A DNA stretch of 64,000 nucleotides from Diplosphaera chodatii (Eukaryota; Chlorophyta; Trebouxiophyceae; Prasiolales; Stichococcaceae): the NCBI GenBank assembly GCA_032358165.1, contig JAALGY010000062.1, positions 1,674,001 to 1,738,000 on the forward strand. The letters run 5' to 3'. Position numbers and translations under genes: made by a program. Shown here one piece after another: positions 1 through 13,191 of this stretch. Within the stretch, counting starts at the first letter, position 1, and each line of letters starts with the position of its first letter. Below the pieces are notes generated by a model. The model was not told where the DNA came from. It was given only the letters and a program-made list of their open reading frames with translations, and did not search any database.

Positions 1-1
1 G

Positions 2-3000
2 GACCTGCCGACGCTGCCCAGCCTCGATGTGCCATCGCTGAGCCTGCCCACCGTGGACCTGCCCACGCTGACGCTGGACCTGCCCACTCTCACCCTGGAC
101 CTGCCGACGCTGACGCTGGACCTGCCGACGCTGCCCAGCCTCGATGTGCCATCGCTGAGCTTGCCCACCGTGGACCTGCCCACGCTGACGCTGGACCTGC
201 CCACTCTCACCCTGGACCTGCCGACGCTGCCCAGCCTCGATGTGCCATCGCTGAGCCTGCCCACCGTGGACCTGCCCACGCTGACGCTGGACCTGCCCAC
301 TCTCACCCTGGACCTGCCGACGCTGCCCAGCCTCGATGTGCCGTCGCTGAGCCTGCCCACCGTGGACCTGCCCACGCTGACGCTGGACCTGCCCACTCTC
401 ACCCTGGACCTGCCGACGCTGCCCAGCCTCGATGTGCCATCGCTGAGCCTGCCCACCGTGGACCTGCCGACGCTGACGCTGGACCTGCCGACGCTGCCCA
501 GCCTCGATGTGCCATCGCTGAGCCTGCCCACCGTGGACCTGCCCACGCTGACGCTGGACCTGCCCACTCTCACCCTGGACCTGCCGACGCTGACGCTGGA
601 CCTGCCGACGCTGCCCAGCCTCGATGTGCCGTCGCTGAGCTTGCCCACCGTGGACCTGCCCACGCTGACGCTGGACCTGCCCACTCTCACCCTGGACCTG
701 CCGACGCTGCCCAGCCTCGATGTGCCGTCGCTGAGCCTGCCCACCGTGGACCTGCCCACGCTGACGCTGGATCTGCCGACGCTGCCCAGCCTCGATGTGC
801 CGTCGCTGAGCCTGCCCACCGTGGACCTGCCCACGCTGACGCTGGACCTGCCCACTCTCACCCTGGACCTGCCGACGCTGCCCAGCCTCGATGTGCCATC
901 GCTGAGCCTGCCCACCGTGGACCTGCCGACGCTGACGCTGGACCTGCCGACGCTGCCCAGCCTCGATGTGCCATCGCTGAGCCTGCCCACCGTGGACCTG
1001 CCCACGCTGACGCTGGACCTGCCCACTCTCACCCTGGACCTGCCGACGCTGACGCTGGACCTGCCCACGCTGCCCAGCCTCGATGTGCCATCGCTGAGTC
1101 TGCCCACCGTGGACCTGCCCACGCTGACGCTGGACCTGCCGACGCTGCCCAGCCTCGATGTGCCGTCGCTGAGCCTGCCCACCGTGGACCTGCCCACGCT
1201 GACGCTGGACCTGCCCACTCTCACCCTGGATCTGCCGACGCTGCCCAGCCTCGATGTGCCATCGCTGAGCTTGCCCACCGTGGACCTGCCCACGCTGACG
1301 CTGACGCTGGACCTGCCCACTCTCACCCTGGACCTGCCGACGCTGCCCAGCCTCGATGTGCCATCGCTGAGCCTGCCCACCGTGGACCTGCCCACGCTGA
1401 CGCTGGACCTGCCCACTCTCACCCTGGACCTGCCGACGCTGACGCTGGACCTGCCGACGCTGCCCAGCCTCGATGTGCCGTCGCTGAGCCTGCCCACCGT
1501 GGACCTGCCCACGCTGACGCTGGACCTGCCCACTCTCACCCTGGACCTGCCGACGCTGACGCTGGACCTGCCGACGCTGCCCAGCCTCGATGTGCCATCG
1601 CTGAGCTTGCCCACCGTGGACCTGCCCACGCTGACGCTGGACCTGCCCACTCTCACCCTGGACCTGCCGACGCTGCCCAGCCTCGATGTGCCGTCGCTGA
1701 GCCTGCCCACCGTGGACCTGCCCACGCTGACGCTGGACCTGCCCACGCTGACGCTGGATCTGCCGACGCTGCCCAGCCTCGATGTGCCATCGCTGAGCCT
1801 GCCCACCGTGGACCTGCCCACGCTGACGCTGGACCTGCCCACGCTGACGCTGGATCTGCCGACGCTGCCCAGCCTCGATGTGCCATCGCTGAGCCTGCCC
1901 ACCGTGGACCTGCCCACGCTGACGCTGGACCTGCCCACTCTCACCCTGGACCTGCCGACGCTGACGCTGGACCTGCCGACGCTGCCCAGCCTCGATGTGC
2001 CATCGCTGAGCCTGCCCACCGTGGACCTGCCCACGCTGACGCTGGACCTGCCCACTCTCACCCTGGACCTGCCGACGCTGACGCTGGACCTGCCGACGCT
2101 GCCCAGCCTCGATGTGCCATCGCTGAGCTTGCCCACCGTGGACCTGCCCACGCTGACGCTGGACCTGCCCACTCTCACCCTGGACCTGCCGACGCTGCCC
2201 AGCCTCGATGTGCCGTCGCTGAGCCTGCCCACCGTGGACCTGCCCACGCTGACGCTGGACCTGCCCACGCTGACGCTGGATCTGCCGACGCTGCCCAGCC
2301 TCGATGTGCCATCGCTGAGCCTGCCCACCGTGGACCTGCCCACGCTGACGCTGGACCTGCCCACTCTCACCCTGGACCTGCCGACGCTGACGCTGGACCT
2401 GCCGACGCTGCCCAGCCTCGATGTGCCATCGCTGAGCTTGCCCACCGTGGACCTGCCCACGCTGACGCTGGACCTGCCCACTCTCACCCTGGACCTGCCG
2501 ACGCTGCCCAGCCTCGATGTGCCATCGCTGAGCCTGCCCACCGTGGACCTGCCCACGCTGACGCTGGACCTGCCCACGCTGACGCTGGATCTGCCGACGC
2601 TGCCCAGCCTCGATGTGCCGTCGCTGAGCCTGCCCACCGTGGACCTGCCCACGCTGACGCTGGACCTGCCCACTCTCACCCTGGACCTGCCGACGCTGCC
2701 CAGCCTCGATGTGCCATCGCTGAGCCTGCCCACCGTGGACCTGCCCACGCTGACGCTGGACCTGCCGACGCTGCCCAGCCTCGATGTGCCATCGCTGAAC
2801 CTGCCCACCGTGGACCTGCCCACGCTGACGCTGGACCTGCCCACTCTCACCCTGGACCTGCCGACGCTGACGCTGGACCTGCCGACGCTGCCCAGCCTCG
2901 ATGTGCCATCGCTGAGCCTGCCCACCGTGGACCTGCCGACGCTGACGCTGGACCTGCCGACGCTGCCCAGCCTCGATGTGCCGTCGCTGAGCCTGCCCAC

Positions 3001-3568
3001 CGTGGACCTGCCCACGCCGACGCTGGACCTGCCCACTCTCACGCTGGATCTGCCGACGCTGCCCAGCCTCGATGTGCCGTCGCTGAGCCTGCCCACCGTG
3101 GACCTGCCCACGCTGACGCTGGACCTGCCCACTCTCACCCTGGACCTGCCGACGCTGCCCAGCCTCGATGTGCCATCGCTGAGCCTGCCCACCGTGGACC
3201 TGCCCACGCTGACGCTGGACCTGCCGACGCTGCCCAGCCTCGATGTGCCATCGCTGAGCCTGCCCACCGTGGACCTGCCCACGCTGACGCTGGACCTGCC
3301 CACGCTGACGCTGGACCTGCCCACTCTCACCCTGGACCTGCCGACGCTGCCCAGCCTCGATGTGCCGTCGCTGAGCCTGCCCACCGTGGACCTGCCCACG
3401 CTGACGCTGGACCTGCCCACTCTCACCCTGGACCTGCCAACGCTGCCCAGCCTCGATGTGCCATCGCTGAGCCTGCCCACCGTGGACCTGCCCACGCTGA
3501 CGCTGGATCTGCCGACGCTGCCCAGCCTCGATGTGCCGTCGCTGAGCCTGCCCACCGTGGACCTGCCC
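2..3568 (+). repeat. Coding minisatellite block 1 (21-bp and 54-bp units)
   Basis: Two interleaved units. A 21-bp unit encodes LPTLTLD and occurs one to three times in a row. A 54-bp unit encodes LPTLPSLDVPSLSLPTVD. Together they form a higher-order array of about forty composite repeats. Most differences between copies are silent (ccatcg/ccgtcg, ctggac/ctggat), with rare replacements such as PSLNL near 2795. Confidence 0.95.
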
Positions 3569-6500
3569 ACGCTGACGCTGCCATCGACCCCCACGCTTAC
3601 GCTGCCGTCCTTCACCCTGCCGACAGCCACCCTGCCGCAGTTCACCCTGCCCACGCTGACGCTGCCGTCGACTCCCACGCTGACGCTGCCGTCCTTCACC
3701 CTACCGACAGCAACCCTGCCGCAAGTCACCCTGCCCACGCTGACGCTGCCGTCAACCCCCACGCTGACGCTGCCATCGACCCCCATGCTTACGCTGCCGT
3801 CCTTCACGCTGCCGACAGCCACCCTGCCGCAGTTCACCCTGCCCACGCTGACACTGCCGTCAACCCCCACGCTTACGCTGCCGTCCTTCACCCTGCCGAC
3901 AGCAACCCTGCCGCAGTTCACCCTGCCCACACTGACGCTGCCGTCAACCCCCACGCTGACGCTGCCATCGACGCCCACGCTTACGCTGCCGTCCTTCACC
4001 CTGCCGACAGCAACCCTGCCGCAGTTCACCCTGCCCACGCTGACGCTGCCGTCAACCCCCACGCTTACGCTGCCGTCCTTCACCCTGCCGACAGCAACCC
4101 TGCCGCAGTTCACCCTGCCCACGCTGACGCTGCCGTCAACCCCCACGCTTACGCTGCCGTCCATCACCCTGCCGACAGCAACCCTGCCGCAGTTCACCCT
4201 GCCCACGCTGACGCTGCCGTCGACTCCCACGCTGACGCTGCCGTCCTTCACCCTACCGACAGCAACCCTGCCGCAAGTCACCCTGCCCACGCTGACGCTG
4301 CCGTCAACCCCCACGCTGACGCTGCCATCGACCCCCACGCTTACGCTGCCGTCCTTCACGCTGCCGACAGCCACCCTGCCGCAGTTCACCCTGCCCACGC
4401 TGACACTGCCGTCAACCCCCACGCTTACGCTGCCGTCCTTCACCCTGCCGACAGCAACCCTGCCGCAGTTCACCCTGCCCACACTGACGCTGCCGTCAAC
4501 CCCCACGCTGACGCTGCCATCGACCCCCACGCTTACGCTGCCGTCCTTCACCCTGCCGACAGCAACCCTGCCGCAGTTCACCCTGCCCACGCTGACGCTG
4601 CCGTCAACCCCCACGCTTACGCTGCCGTCCTTCACCCTGCCGACAGCAACCCTGCCGCAGTTCACCCTGCCCACGCTGACGCTGCCGTCAACCCCCACGC
4701 TGACGCTGCCATCGACCCCCACGCTTACGCTGCCGTCCTTCACCCTGCCGACAGCAACCCTGCCGCAGTTCACCCTGCCCACGCTGACGCTGCCGTCAAC
4801 CCCCACGCTTACGCTGCCGTCCTTCACCCTGCCGACAGCAACCCTGCCGCAGTTCACCCTGCCCACGCTGACGATGCCGTCAACCCCCACGCTGACGCTG
4901 CCGTCCATCACCCTGCCGACAGCAACCCTGCCGCAGTTCACCCTGCCCACGCTGACGCTGCCGTCTTTCACCCTGCCGACAGCAACCCTGCCGCAGTTCA
5001 CGCTGCCCACACTGACGCTGCCGTCAACCCCCACGCTGACGCTGCCGTCGACCCCCACGCTCACGCTGCCGTCCTTCACCCTGCCGACAGCAACCCTGCC
5101 GCAGTTCACCCTGCCCACGCTGACGCTGCCGTCAACCCCCATGCTGACGCTGCCGTCTTTCACCCTGCCGACAGCAACCCTGCCGCAGTTCACGCTGCCC
5201 ACACTGACGCTGCCGTCAACCCCCACGCTGACGCTGCCGTCGACCCCCACGCTCACGCTGCCGTCCTTCACCCTGCCGACAGCAACCCTGCCGCAGTTCA
5301 CCCTGCCCACGCTGACGCTGCCGTCAACCCCCATGCTGACGCTGCCGTCCTTCACCCTTCCGACAGCAACCCTGCCGCAGTTCACCCTGCCCACGCTGAC
5401 GCTGCCGTCAACCCCCACGCTTACGCTGCCGTCCTTCACCCTGCCGACAGCAACCCTGCCGCAGTTCACGCTGCCCACACTGACGCTGCCGTCAACCCCC
5501 ACGCTGACGCTGCCATCGACTCCCACGCTGACGCTGCCGTCCTTCACCCTTCCGACAGCAACCCTGCCGCAATTCACCCTGCCCACGCTTTCGCTGCCGT
5601 CCTTCACCCTGCCGACAGCAACCCTGCCGCAGTTCACCCTGCCCACACTGACGCTGCCGTCAACCCCCACGCTTACGCTGCCATCGACTCCAACCCTGAC
5701 GCTGCCGTCTACCACACTTCCCACAGTAACATTACCCGATTTCACCCTCCCCACGGCTACGCTGCCGCAGCTCACGCTGCCCACCAGCACCCTGCCGCAG
5801 TTCACCCTGCCCACGCTGACGCTGCCATCAACCCCCACGCTCACCCTGCCGTCCTTCTCGCTCCCGACCTTCAGTTTCACTCTCCCCTCCATGACGCTGC
5901 CCACGGCATCCCTGCCGGACTTCACCCTGGCGACGTCCACACTCCCTCCGACACCCAGCCCTACTCCCACGCTGCCCACCATCAACCAGCCCACGCCCAC
6001 GCCATCACCTACCCTGCCGGGCCTCACCCTGCCGACAGCCTCCCTACCGGGATTCACACTGCCCACCGCAACACTGCCCCAGCTAACGCTGTCAACCAGT
6101 ACACTGCCCCAGCTCACGCTGCCCACCATCAACCAGCCCACGCCGACGCCATCACCTACACTACCAGGCTTCACTCTGCCGACAGCCTCCCTGCCGGCAT
6201 TCACACTGCCCACAGCAACACTGCCCCAGCTGACGCTGCCCACCAGCACACTGCCGCAGCTCACGCTGCCCACCATCAACCAGCCGACGCCAACGCCATC
6301 ACCTACCCTGCCAGGCTTCACCCTGCCGACAGCCTCCCTGCCGGCATTTACACTGCCCACAGCAACCTTGCCGCAGCTCACGCTGCCCACCAGCACACTG
6401 CCGCAGCTCACGCTGCCCACCATCAACCAGCCGACGCCAACGCCATCACCTACCCTGCCAGGCTTCACCCTGCCGACAGCCTCCCTGCCGGCATTTACAC

Positions 6501-7836
6501 TGCCCACAGCAACCTTGCCGCAGCTCACGCTGCCTACCAGCACACTGCCGCAGCTCACGCTGCCCACCATCAACCAGCCGACGCCAACGCCATCACCTAC
6601 CCTGCCAGGCTTCACCCTGCCGACAGCCTCCCTGCCGGCTTTCACGCTGCCTACGGCATCGTTGCCGCAGCTCACGCTGCCCACCACAACACTGCCGCAG
6701 CTCACGCTGCCCACCATCAACCAGCCGACGCCAACGCCATCACCTACCCTGCCAGGCTTCACCCTGCCGACTTCCTCCCTGCCGGCTTTCACGCTGCCTA
6801 CGGCATCGTTGCCGCAGCTCACGCTGCCCACCACAACACTGCCGCAGCTCACGCTGCCAGCCAGTACCCTGCCATCGCTCACGCTGCCCACGCTGCCAGC
6901 CCTGACGCTGCCAACGAGCACACTGCCCAGCAGCACATCGCAGCAGCCAACGCTGCCTGCCACCACGCTCCCGTCCGGCACCCTGCCAGCAGGCGAGGGC
7001 TTCACGCTCGTGACCCTCACCCTGGTGGTGCCCATATCGTCGCTGCCGCTGCTGACGCTGCCGACGCTGTCCAGCGCGCCTGCCAGCGCCACGCTGACGG
7101 CCAGCGCGACGCTCACGGCCAGCGCGACACTCACGGCCAGTGCCACGCTGCCTCCGCTCGCGCCGACGCCTTCGCTCGGCGGCGCCCGTCTGGCTCCGAC
7201 CGCGGCGCCCTCCGTGGCCCCCACTCTGCTGACTCAACAGGTGCTGACACCGAGGCCCACTTCGGAAGTCAGCTGCACATGAAATGTCAGAACACTTGCA
7301 ACGAAGTGCAGATACCCTGTTTTGCCAAAAACAACCGGTTCTCACCTGGTAGTCATGTGATGCTTGCAGGCGCCGACGCCAACACAGTCGAGCAGCCCTG
7401 CGGAGCAGACCTTCAGCAGCAGCAGCAGCAGCAGCAGCCCGCCGGCGAGCGGGGCAGGCACCGCAGGCGGTGCTGCGCCCCCGCCGTCGGGCGGGCTGTT
7501 CAGCGGCGGCATATTTGGCTTTGGCCGCACGCCGCCGCCCCCCGCCCCGCCCCCCCGGGAACCGACAAATGGTGCCGCAGGTGCCGAGCATTTCTCAGTC
7601 TGAGAAAACCAGCTTGTCGGGGTGGTTGCATACAATAATTGCATCATGTCCTCTCGCCGCCTGAGCTGGACCCACTCCTCTGCTTGTTGTTGCATATGTA
7701 CTTGCACTTTTTGCTTTGCTGATTGCTTGGTTTGCTGCAAACCACAGGCACTCAGTTGACAGGAGACGAGCTGTCCACGATCAACGTGATTTCGCCGTTG
7801 CCAGGGCGCACTCGGCGCCTGCTGTCTTGGCGATAG
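2..7836 (+). CDS. Giant Pro/Leu/Thr-rich repeat protein, 5' end outside window
   Basis: Frame is open from base 2, so the start lies upstream. Model: <2-7240, 7370-7580, 7748-7836 (introns of 129 and 167 bp, phases 0 and 1). The 2.4-kaa first exon is almost wholly tandem repeats of L-P-x-x-T type in three blocks, with essentially no Cys, Tyr, Trp, Lys or Arg until the last part. A Ser-tract and Pro-rich exon (SSSSSSSS, PPPPAPPP) follows, then a 28-residue tail ending at TAG 7834. If the second intron is retained, translation would instead end at TGA about 7603. The composition (Pro, Thr, Ser, Leu) suggests an extended extracellular or wall glycoprotein, but there is no signal peptide in view and no recognisable domain; this is inference only. 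Synonymous changes scattered through the repeats support a translated array. Confidence 0.75.
3569..5850 (+). repeat. Coding minisatellite block 2 (84-bp unit)
   Basis: The unit encodes about 28 residues, built as LPSTPTLT-LPSFT-LPTAT-LPQFT-LPTLT. Some copies double the LPSTPTLT element or lack it. The strict five-residue period (L-P-x-x-T) differs from block 1, so the boundary at about 3570 marks a change of repeat family inside one reading frame. Confidence 0.93.
5970..6850 (+). repeat. Coding repeat block 3 (147-bp unit)
   Basis: About five to six copies of a 49-residue unit. Each starts with INQPTPTPSPT and continues with LPGFT-LPTAS-LPAFT-LPTAT-LPQLT-LPTST-LPQLT pentapeptides. Copies differ mainly by silent changes. 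This block passes into degenerate L-P-x-x-T and then Ala/Thr/Ser-rich sequence. Confidence 0.92.
7414..7438 (+). repeat. (AGC)8 trinucleotide run
   Basis: Eight consecutive AGC codons in exon 2 of the repeat-protein gene, giving a serine tract in the chosen frame. Confidence 0.95.
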
Positions 7837-8949
7837 TGGCATACCCCTGGACCACGACACTGCCCATGCCGGTAGGCGCCTTTGCCCAGTCGCCAGCCCA
7901 TGTGGCGTGCGGCAGTGAATGCATCAGGGGGGTGTTGACTCGACGAGGGTTGTTGGCCCACATTGTGTTGAGGCCGCTCTTGTCCTTGCAGGGTTGTACA
8001 GACCGCAAGAACCCGCAGCAGTGTGCCGCCACAAGAGCGGAGCGCTCGAAGATGACCAAACGGATGTCCGGGGATGTCCGGGCGCCCAAGCAAGATGAAG
8101 ATGAAGGCGACAACAACATGTATGGGAGCTTCGATTATGCTGTATTTCGGGCGACAATCAGCACCGGGCCAGCTTGGCGGGATACGCATCGCCAGGCCAC
8201 AGCTTCTGCTTTGGGGCAGCTAGAAGGAAACACACGCATCGGCGGATGCCGCCACTTCAGGTTTCGAACAGCCACTTTCTGGCTGCTCATTGCATCCACA
8301 GCAACATTGCGCTGCTTTGTAGAATAGAGAGTACATAGCTGCAGTTTCGGCGGCCAACTTTCTTCCTGTTTGTTTGGCGAGCCATTGCGGTTTTGTGCGC
8401 AGCCAACTTCTCGCCACATTTCGTGGCCCGCAGCAGACTGATATGCCCGCTGAAATATCAAGTGGGATGCGAGGGGATACATGCGACATTCCAGCCCTTT
8501 TCGTCACACGTTACAGTTAGGCAGCATGGTTTGAAGCTCTCCCCAGCAGTCGCTCGCATGCATCCTGTGTGTGGCAGGGTGAATGATGTGCGCCGCGGCG
8601 GGATGGCAAAATTGCACTGTTGAAGTTGAGGAGTGTCTGGCTTGGTGTTTCATTTTTCACTGCACCCATGGACTTCATGGACGGTGCTTCAGCTTTGATT
8701 GCGCTTGCTGCTCAAGGATTCTGTTGTCCAACCAGTAATTGCCAAACCAACATTTTCAATGGCAGACGGCCCACAGCAATTGCCTGCCACACCCAACCAT
8801 TGATCACTCATCACAGACCTCCACAACACGCATAGCCAGCACCTTTTGAGGGTGGTCACATTTCAAGTGGACATCCTGTTGTCCATCCAATCACTGCTGA
8901 TGCAGCTGCGACAGACACCCATCGCCATGTTGGCTGGCTGCTGTCCCAT
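7837..8949. other. Intergenic, between convergent genes
   Basis: About 1.1 kb between the 3' end of the repeat-protein gene and the 3' end of UMP synthase. Only short open frames on both strands with no conserved motif and no phase-consistent splicing; presumably 3' UTRs and spacer. Confidence 0.6.
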
Positions 8950-11900
8950 TCAGCCAAGCGCTGCTTGGTACGCCTTCCAACCGGCCGACCGGTACTCCGC
9001 AGCGGCAGCCTCGGGGTCGGCAGCCTGCAGTGCAGCAATCGCAGCCTCATGCCCTGCACCCTCACTCAACAGTCATTGCTCATTGTTGTGGTAGTTTCAG
9101 GCGGGCTGGTACACTCGGCTTGCCGACTGCGTGTATCAGCTGCTGCAAACCTGTCCACCGGCACCCTGTAAGACTTTCCATGCAGTGCGCGTGGGAACTG
9201 CTGGTGCAGCTCCTCTGAACGTGGGGACGCGCTGCTGGAGGCATGCAGGCGGGCCCTGGCAAAGGGATCAGGGTGCACCGGGCCACCTGCGGGGATCTCT
9301 CAGTGGGTAGTAGTGTTCACCTTGATGACGCCACGGCCCACGATGATGACATCACTGCCGCGCGGTCCTAGCACCGCCTCTGGTGTGTTATACTGCTGCC
9401 CCAATGCATCGCCGCCAGCCTGTGCAGGGCAGCTGGGTGGTCATGCTGCGGTCATCGTGCAGCGCAACGCGACGTGCTGTTCAGGAGTGACCATAGGAGA
9501 CACCAGGCAGAGTGCATGGCTGCAGGAGGACCGCGCCGTTCACGAAGGCATGCAATGCAGGCTGCAGGCGCCCACCTGCAGCTGCACGCCCGGCGTCATG
9601 TGAATGAGGCCGGGCGACGGCATGGGGCCGCCCCATTGCGCGGGCGACACAGAAATGAAGCCGACCACAAAGTCCTCGTGCTGTGCTGCAGCCGCCGCCA
9701 CTGCCTCGGTGTATGCACCTACCATACCAGGCATGCAAGCTGAAGGCAAAAACCTGAGTTGCAATGACGTGTCAAAGTAAAGTGCGTCACCACAGCACAC
9801 ATGCAGATGACTGGTGAGCGCAACAGCATGACTTCCATGCGCGCACCCTTTGCCAGGGTGCCAGCGGACGACATCTCGGCCAGCAGCAGCAGGCCGCGAC
9901 CCAACGGCTTGCCCACCGACTTCAGGCCGTCAATGATGCCTGCGCCTGGCACCTGATGGCAAAGCGTGCAAGGGCGTTGGCTATGGGGCTGCAACAGCAA
10001 AGCCATGCCAGGAAGGCAGGCAAGGCACCATCGGCATTGGTTGGTCCTTGTATGCCAACACCACTTGTGCAGCCGATCGAAACCACCCAGTGTGATCACT
10101 TCTAGGCTATGTGCAAGTGCGAAATGTCGAGTGATTGATCAAGTATTTACTCAATGCAGTGGTGCATGACCACCACATGCTTGCGCACCAGGTGTGCATT
10201 GGTGATGTGCGACCAGGAGGCAATGCGGTAGATGCCGTCACGGTATTGCCCAACCACTGTGTTGCCGATGTCAGCAAACTTGCGGTCCTCAAAGATCAGG
10301 AAGTCTGCAGGAAGGGACCACACACCGGTCAGCAGCCTCGTCAAATGGTGGATGTCAGTCTCGAGCACATGTCCGGTCATACAATGGCTACCAACTACGA
10401 TGGCACATGATCGCTGCTCGAAGTTGTGCATACGTAAGCAAGCTGTTGGTGTGTGACCATCTAGTCGGAAAACACCATGTGCCGGAGCAAGCCACCTACC
10501 ATGCTTCTCTGCAAGCGCCTGCAGCTGCTTGACGAACTCCTCGCTGAAGTCAGTGTGCAGATCCACGTGTGTCTTCAGAACACAGATGTGCGGGCCCACC
10601 TAGAGATTGGTGGCATATGTCACAGGCCGTTGGTGCTGAACAGCAACCTTACCATGCAGCACTTTGACTTGCAACTTTGATATTTCAAAGTGTCAAGGCG
10701 CTGCTGCCGCAGCCGCAAGTGCCGGTCGTCAGCCCAAGCAAAGCTGCAGCATGCTATCCCACCTTGTCTGCAAGCGCCAGCACTTCAGCACATGTCGGAA
10801 CATCAGCAGCAACTGCCAGGTTGCTCTGTTTCCGTGCCATCAGCTTGAAAAGCTGCTGTCCCAGCTCGGACTTTGCCAGGGTTGCCCGCTCTTCGTACGG
10901 CAGCCTGTGCCATAGATGCACGACATCAGCTGCCAATGACATCAACATCTCAGGCAGCGTACATGATGTGCAAGAGCATGCTCAAGGAGTGGGCACCACT
11001 GACAGCAGCAGTTCACAAGCAGTCTGCCCGGATGCCATGCCGCCCCTCACCGCTTGGCTGGCTGAGCGGGGGATAGTGTGGCCGCTGGCGCCGGCGGGGA
11101 CTGCCCCGGCTGGTGCGTCTGGTTCTCAGAAATGAACTTGGTGACGGTCGCCGCGAGCTCCTTTGTCACCAAGCTCCTCCTCACCAGCACCTGCGCAATG
11201 TGAAAAAGCCCATCAGCACCACCGCAATGGCAGCCAGATGTAGGCAAGCCTCTCTTGCCCTGTAACAGGCCGGAGAAGGCGCCCAGCCAGTGCAGCTTGA
11301 TGGGGAGACGCCAATAGCAAGCGACACCTCCAGGATGTAGGACAGGGGGAAGGCGGCGTGCAGGTTCAGGTTGTCGGCCGCCAGGCGCGAGGCGCCGCCC
11401 TGCTCCCGGTCTATGAGCACCACCACGTCGCTGAGCTTCAGGTCCACAGCCTGCGGCACAGCGTGCAAAGTGGCATTGGCGAGGACCATCTGCAGGCCTC
11501 AAATGCTAATGTTTCCATGGGTGGGAGTGCAACTGCTGGGTCTCAGTGGTGCTGGCGCTGTCCGGCGACCGCTTGTCAGCCGGTTGTCAAAGCCTGCTTG
11601 CGGGTGCCGACCTGCAGCGGCTCCACGGTCTCCATGACGGAGGCGCCGCTGGTGACCAGGTCCTCCACAATGAGGCACGACTGCCCCGGCTTGAAGGCGC
11701 CCTCGATCGCCTTCTTGGTGCCGTAGTCCTTCACCTGCTTGTCACAGCCCAGTGACCTGAATGCAGTAGTGTTGCTTTTGGGCAGCAATGCGTAGCATGC
11801 TCGCGCTGAGTGCCCACATGCGCTGCAGCGGCTGTACAGGCTTCTGTGGTGTGATGACCGACGGGGTCGCACCTCCTTGCGGCGCATCAGCATGGGCGTG

Positions 11901-12798
11901 CCATGCAGCAGCGACATCGTGGTGGCAATGGGCAGCGCTGTGTATGGCACCCCGCACATGACGTCAAACTTCACGCCCTGCACCTTGCGCCACATGACCT
12001 CTGCCACCTGCACAAGGCAAGCAAATTACTGTCAACGCATGTTCCAGTCCTGATGCTGACAAGGTATAAAGATGTTTGCACAAGCGGGTCAACATCCCTT
12101 GTTGCATACCTTGTGCAGGATATCCGGGTATGACACAATGAGCCGCAGGTCGATGTACACAGGCGACATGATGCCGCTCTTCAGTTTGAACTCTCCAAAC
12201 TTGACGGCCTGCTTGCGGATCATCAAATGTGTGTAGGGCAGAGGCTCAAGCATGACCCTAGACAGCCGTATCACCGCGCTCCACTACACCAAGCACAGGA
12301 CAAGCACCTCGATGTTGTGAAGCGAGACGACTAGCTCCTCGATCTCTGATTCACTGATGGATCCTGTCTGCAGCGCATGTATACAAGGTAACTCAGGTGA
12401 TGAGCGGCAGCTGATGTGCATGACCGAGTTTGAATTTGGAGGCGGCATATGAGCAAATCCTCTGCCACAACAGGCTGTGTATCGCAAAACAGACTACGCC
12501 GTGCAGTTCAACTTGGTATTGGGCTCTGGTGCTGGTCGATAGGAAGCATGGTGCCATGCGCATGACGCAACGCCATGCTCACAAAACTTACCGATAGGCC
12601 GGCCTCCGGCGTATGCTTTGCACCCATCCTCTCCTTTACCTTTTCCAACGCTGACTGCATCCTCAGATGTCGGCTGTAAGAAAGAGAGCGCGAGGCTGGG
12701 TTGGGCACGAGCAGGCTGCTGAATTGAGGTCTGCACACTATGACTGATCTAGATGGTTTTGCTGGCGCTACACCTCGGCTCGCAACGCACTGGCGCAT
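8950..12798 (-). CDS. UMPS: UMP synthase (orotate phosphoribosyltransferase + OMP decarboxylase fusion)
   Basis: Catalyses the last two steps of de novo UMP synthesis: orotate + PRPP to OMP, then decarboxylation to UMP. Fourteen coding exons, read right to left: 12592-12798 (or from 12660), 12308-12367, 12110-12208, 11873-12007, 11612-11734, 11328-11450, 11051-11190, 10763-10904, 10500-10599, 10189-10304, 9847-9952, 9576-9739, 9321-9419, 8950-9024; all junctions keep frame. From ATG 12658-12660 the protein is 516 aa. The N-terminal OPRT domain has [10 protein letters not shown] and the PRPP loop [12 protein letters not shown] (about 142-153). The C-terminal ODC domain has [12 protein letters not shown] with the catalytic Lys at about 339, and VGRGVIK near the end. 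An in-frame ATG at 12798 adds 46 Arg/Ser-rich residues resembling an organelle transit peptide. The OPRT-then-ODC order is the plant/animal arrangement. Confidence 0.96.
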
Positions 12799-13191
12799 TC
12801 GCCTAGCTGATGTGCTGCGCGCAAGTTTGTCTTCATCGCGCCGGCACGGTGTGCTCACTGTTCACGTGCATGCAGCTGCATCTGGCAAACCCTGTCGATT
12901 GGCAGGTCTCAGGCTTGACGCTGGTGAAACTCATTGTGCTTGCAGATAGTCAGCAGGCCAAAATTCTGTTCACGTTGGTTCCAAGCGTCAGGATTAGCAG
13001 ACTTGATTTGGTGAGGTATCTTATGATCTAGACCTTCGGACCTCAGTGATGGTGTGCAGCAGATGCTTGCCCTGCACTGCTGCAGCGTGTGAGACTTCCA
13101 TCATACTACAGGCATCAGAGAAGCGTAACTGCTCGCCGGCGAGGCCACCACCCCGCACCACACCATTACGGCCCACCAGGAGAGGTACGCC
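12799..13191. promoter_or_regulatory. Shared 5' region of divergent UMPS and CofD-like genes
   Basis: About 390 bp between two divergently read starts, so it must contain both promoters or 5' UTRs. No TATA-like element or motif stands out. A 66-codon minus-strand open frame (13021-13221) lies here but has no recognised homology. Confidence 0.4.

Noticed and set aside
6740..7591. 283-codon minus-strand open frame opposite the repeat protein
   Set aside because: It is the antisense of Pro/Leu repeats, giving Arg/Gln/Gly-rich text; a compositional shadow of the plus-strand gene.
9300..9320. UMPS ending at the TGA near 9300 after VIKVNTTTH
   Set aside because: An in-phase exon further on (8950-9024) supplies [19 protein letters not shown], the expected C-terminal helix of OMP decarboxylase.
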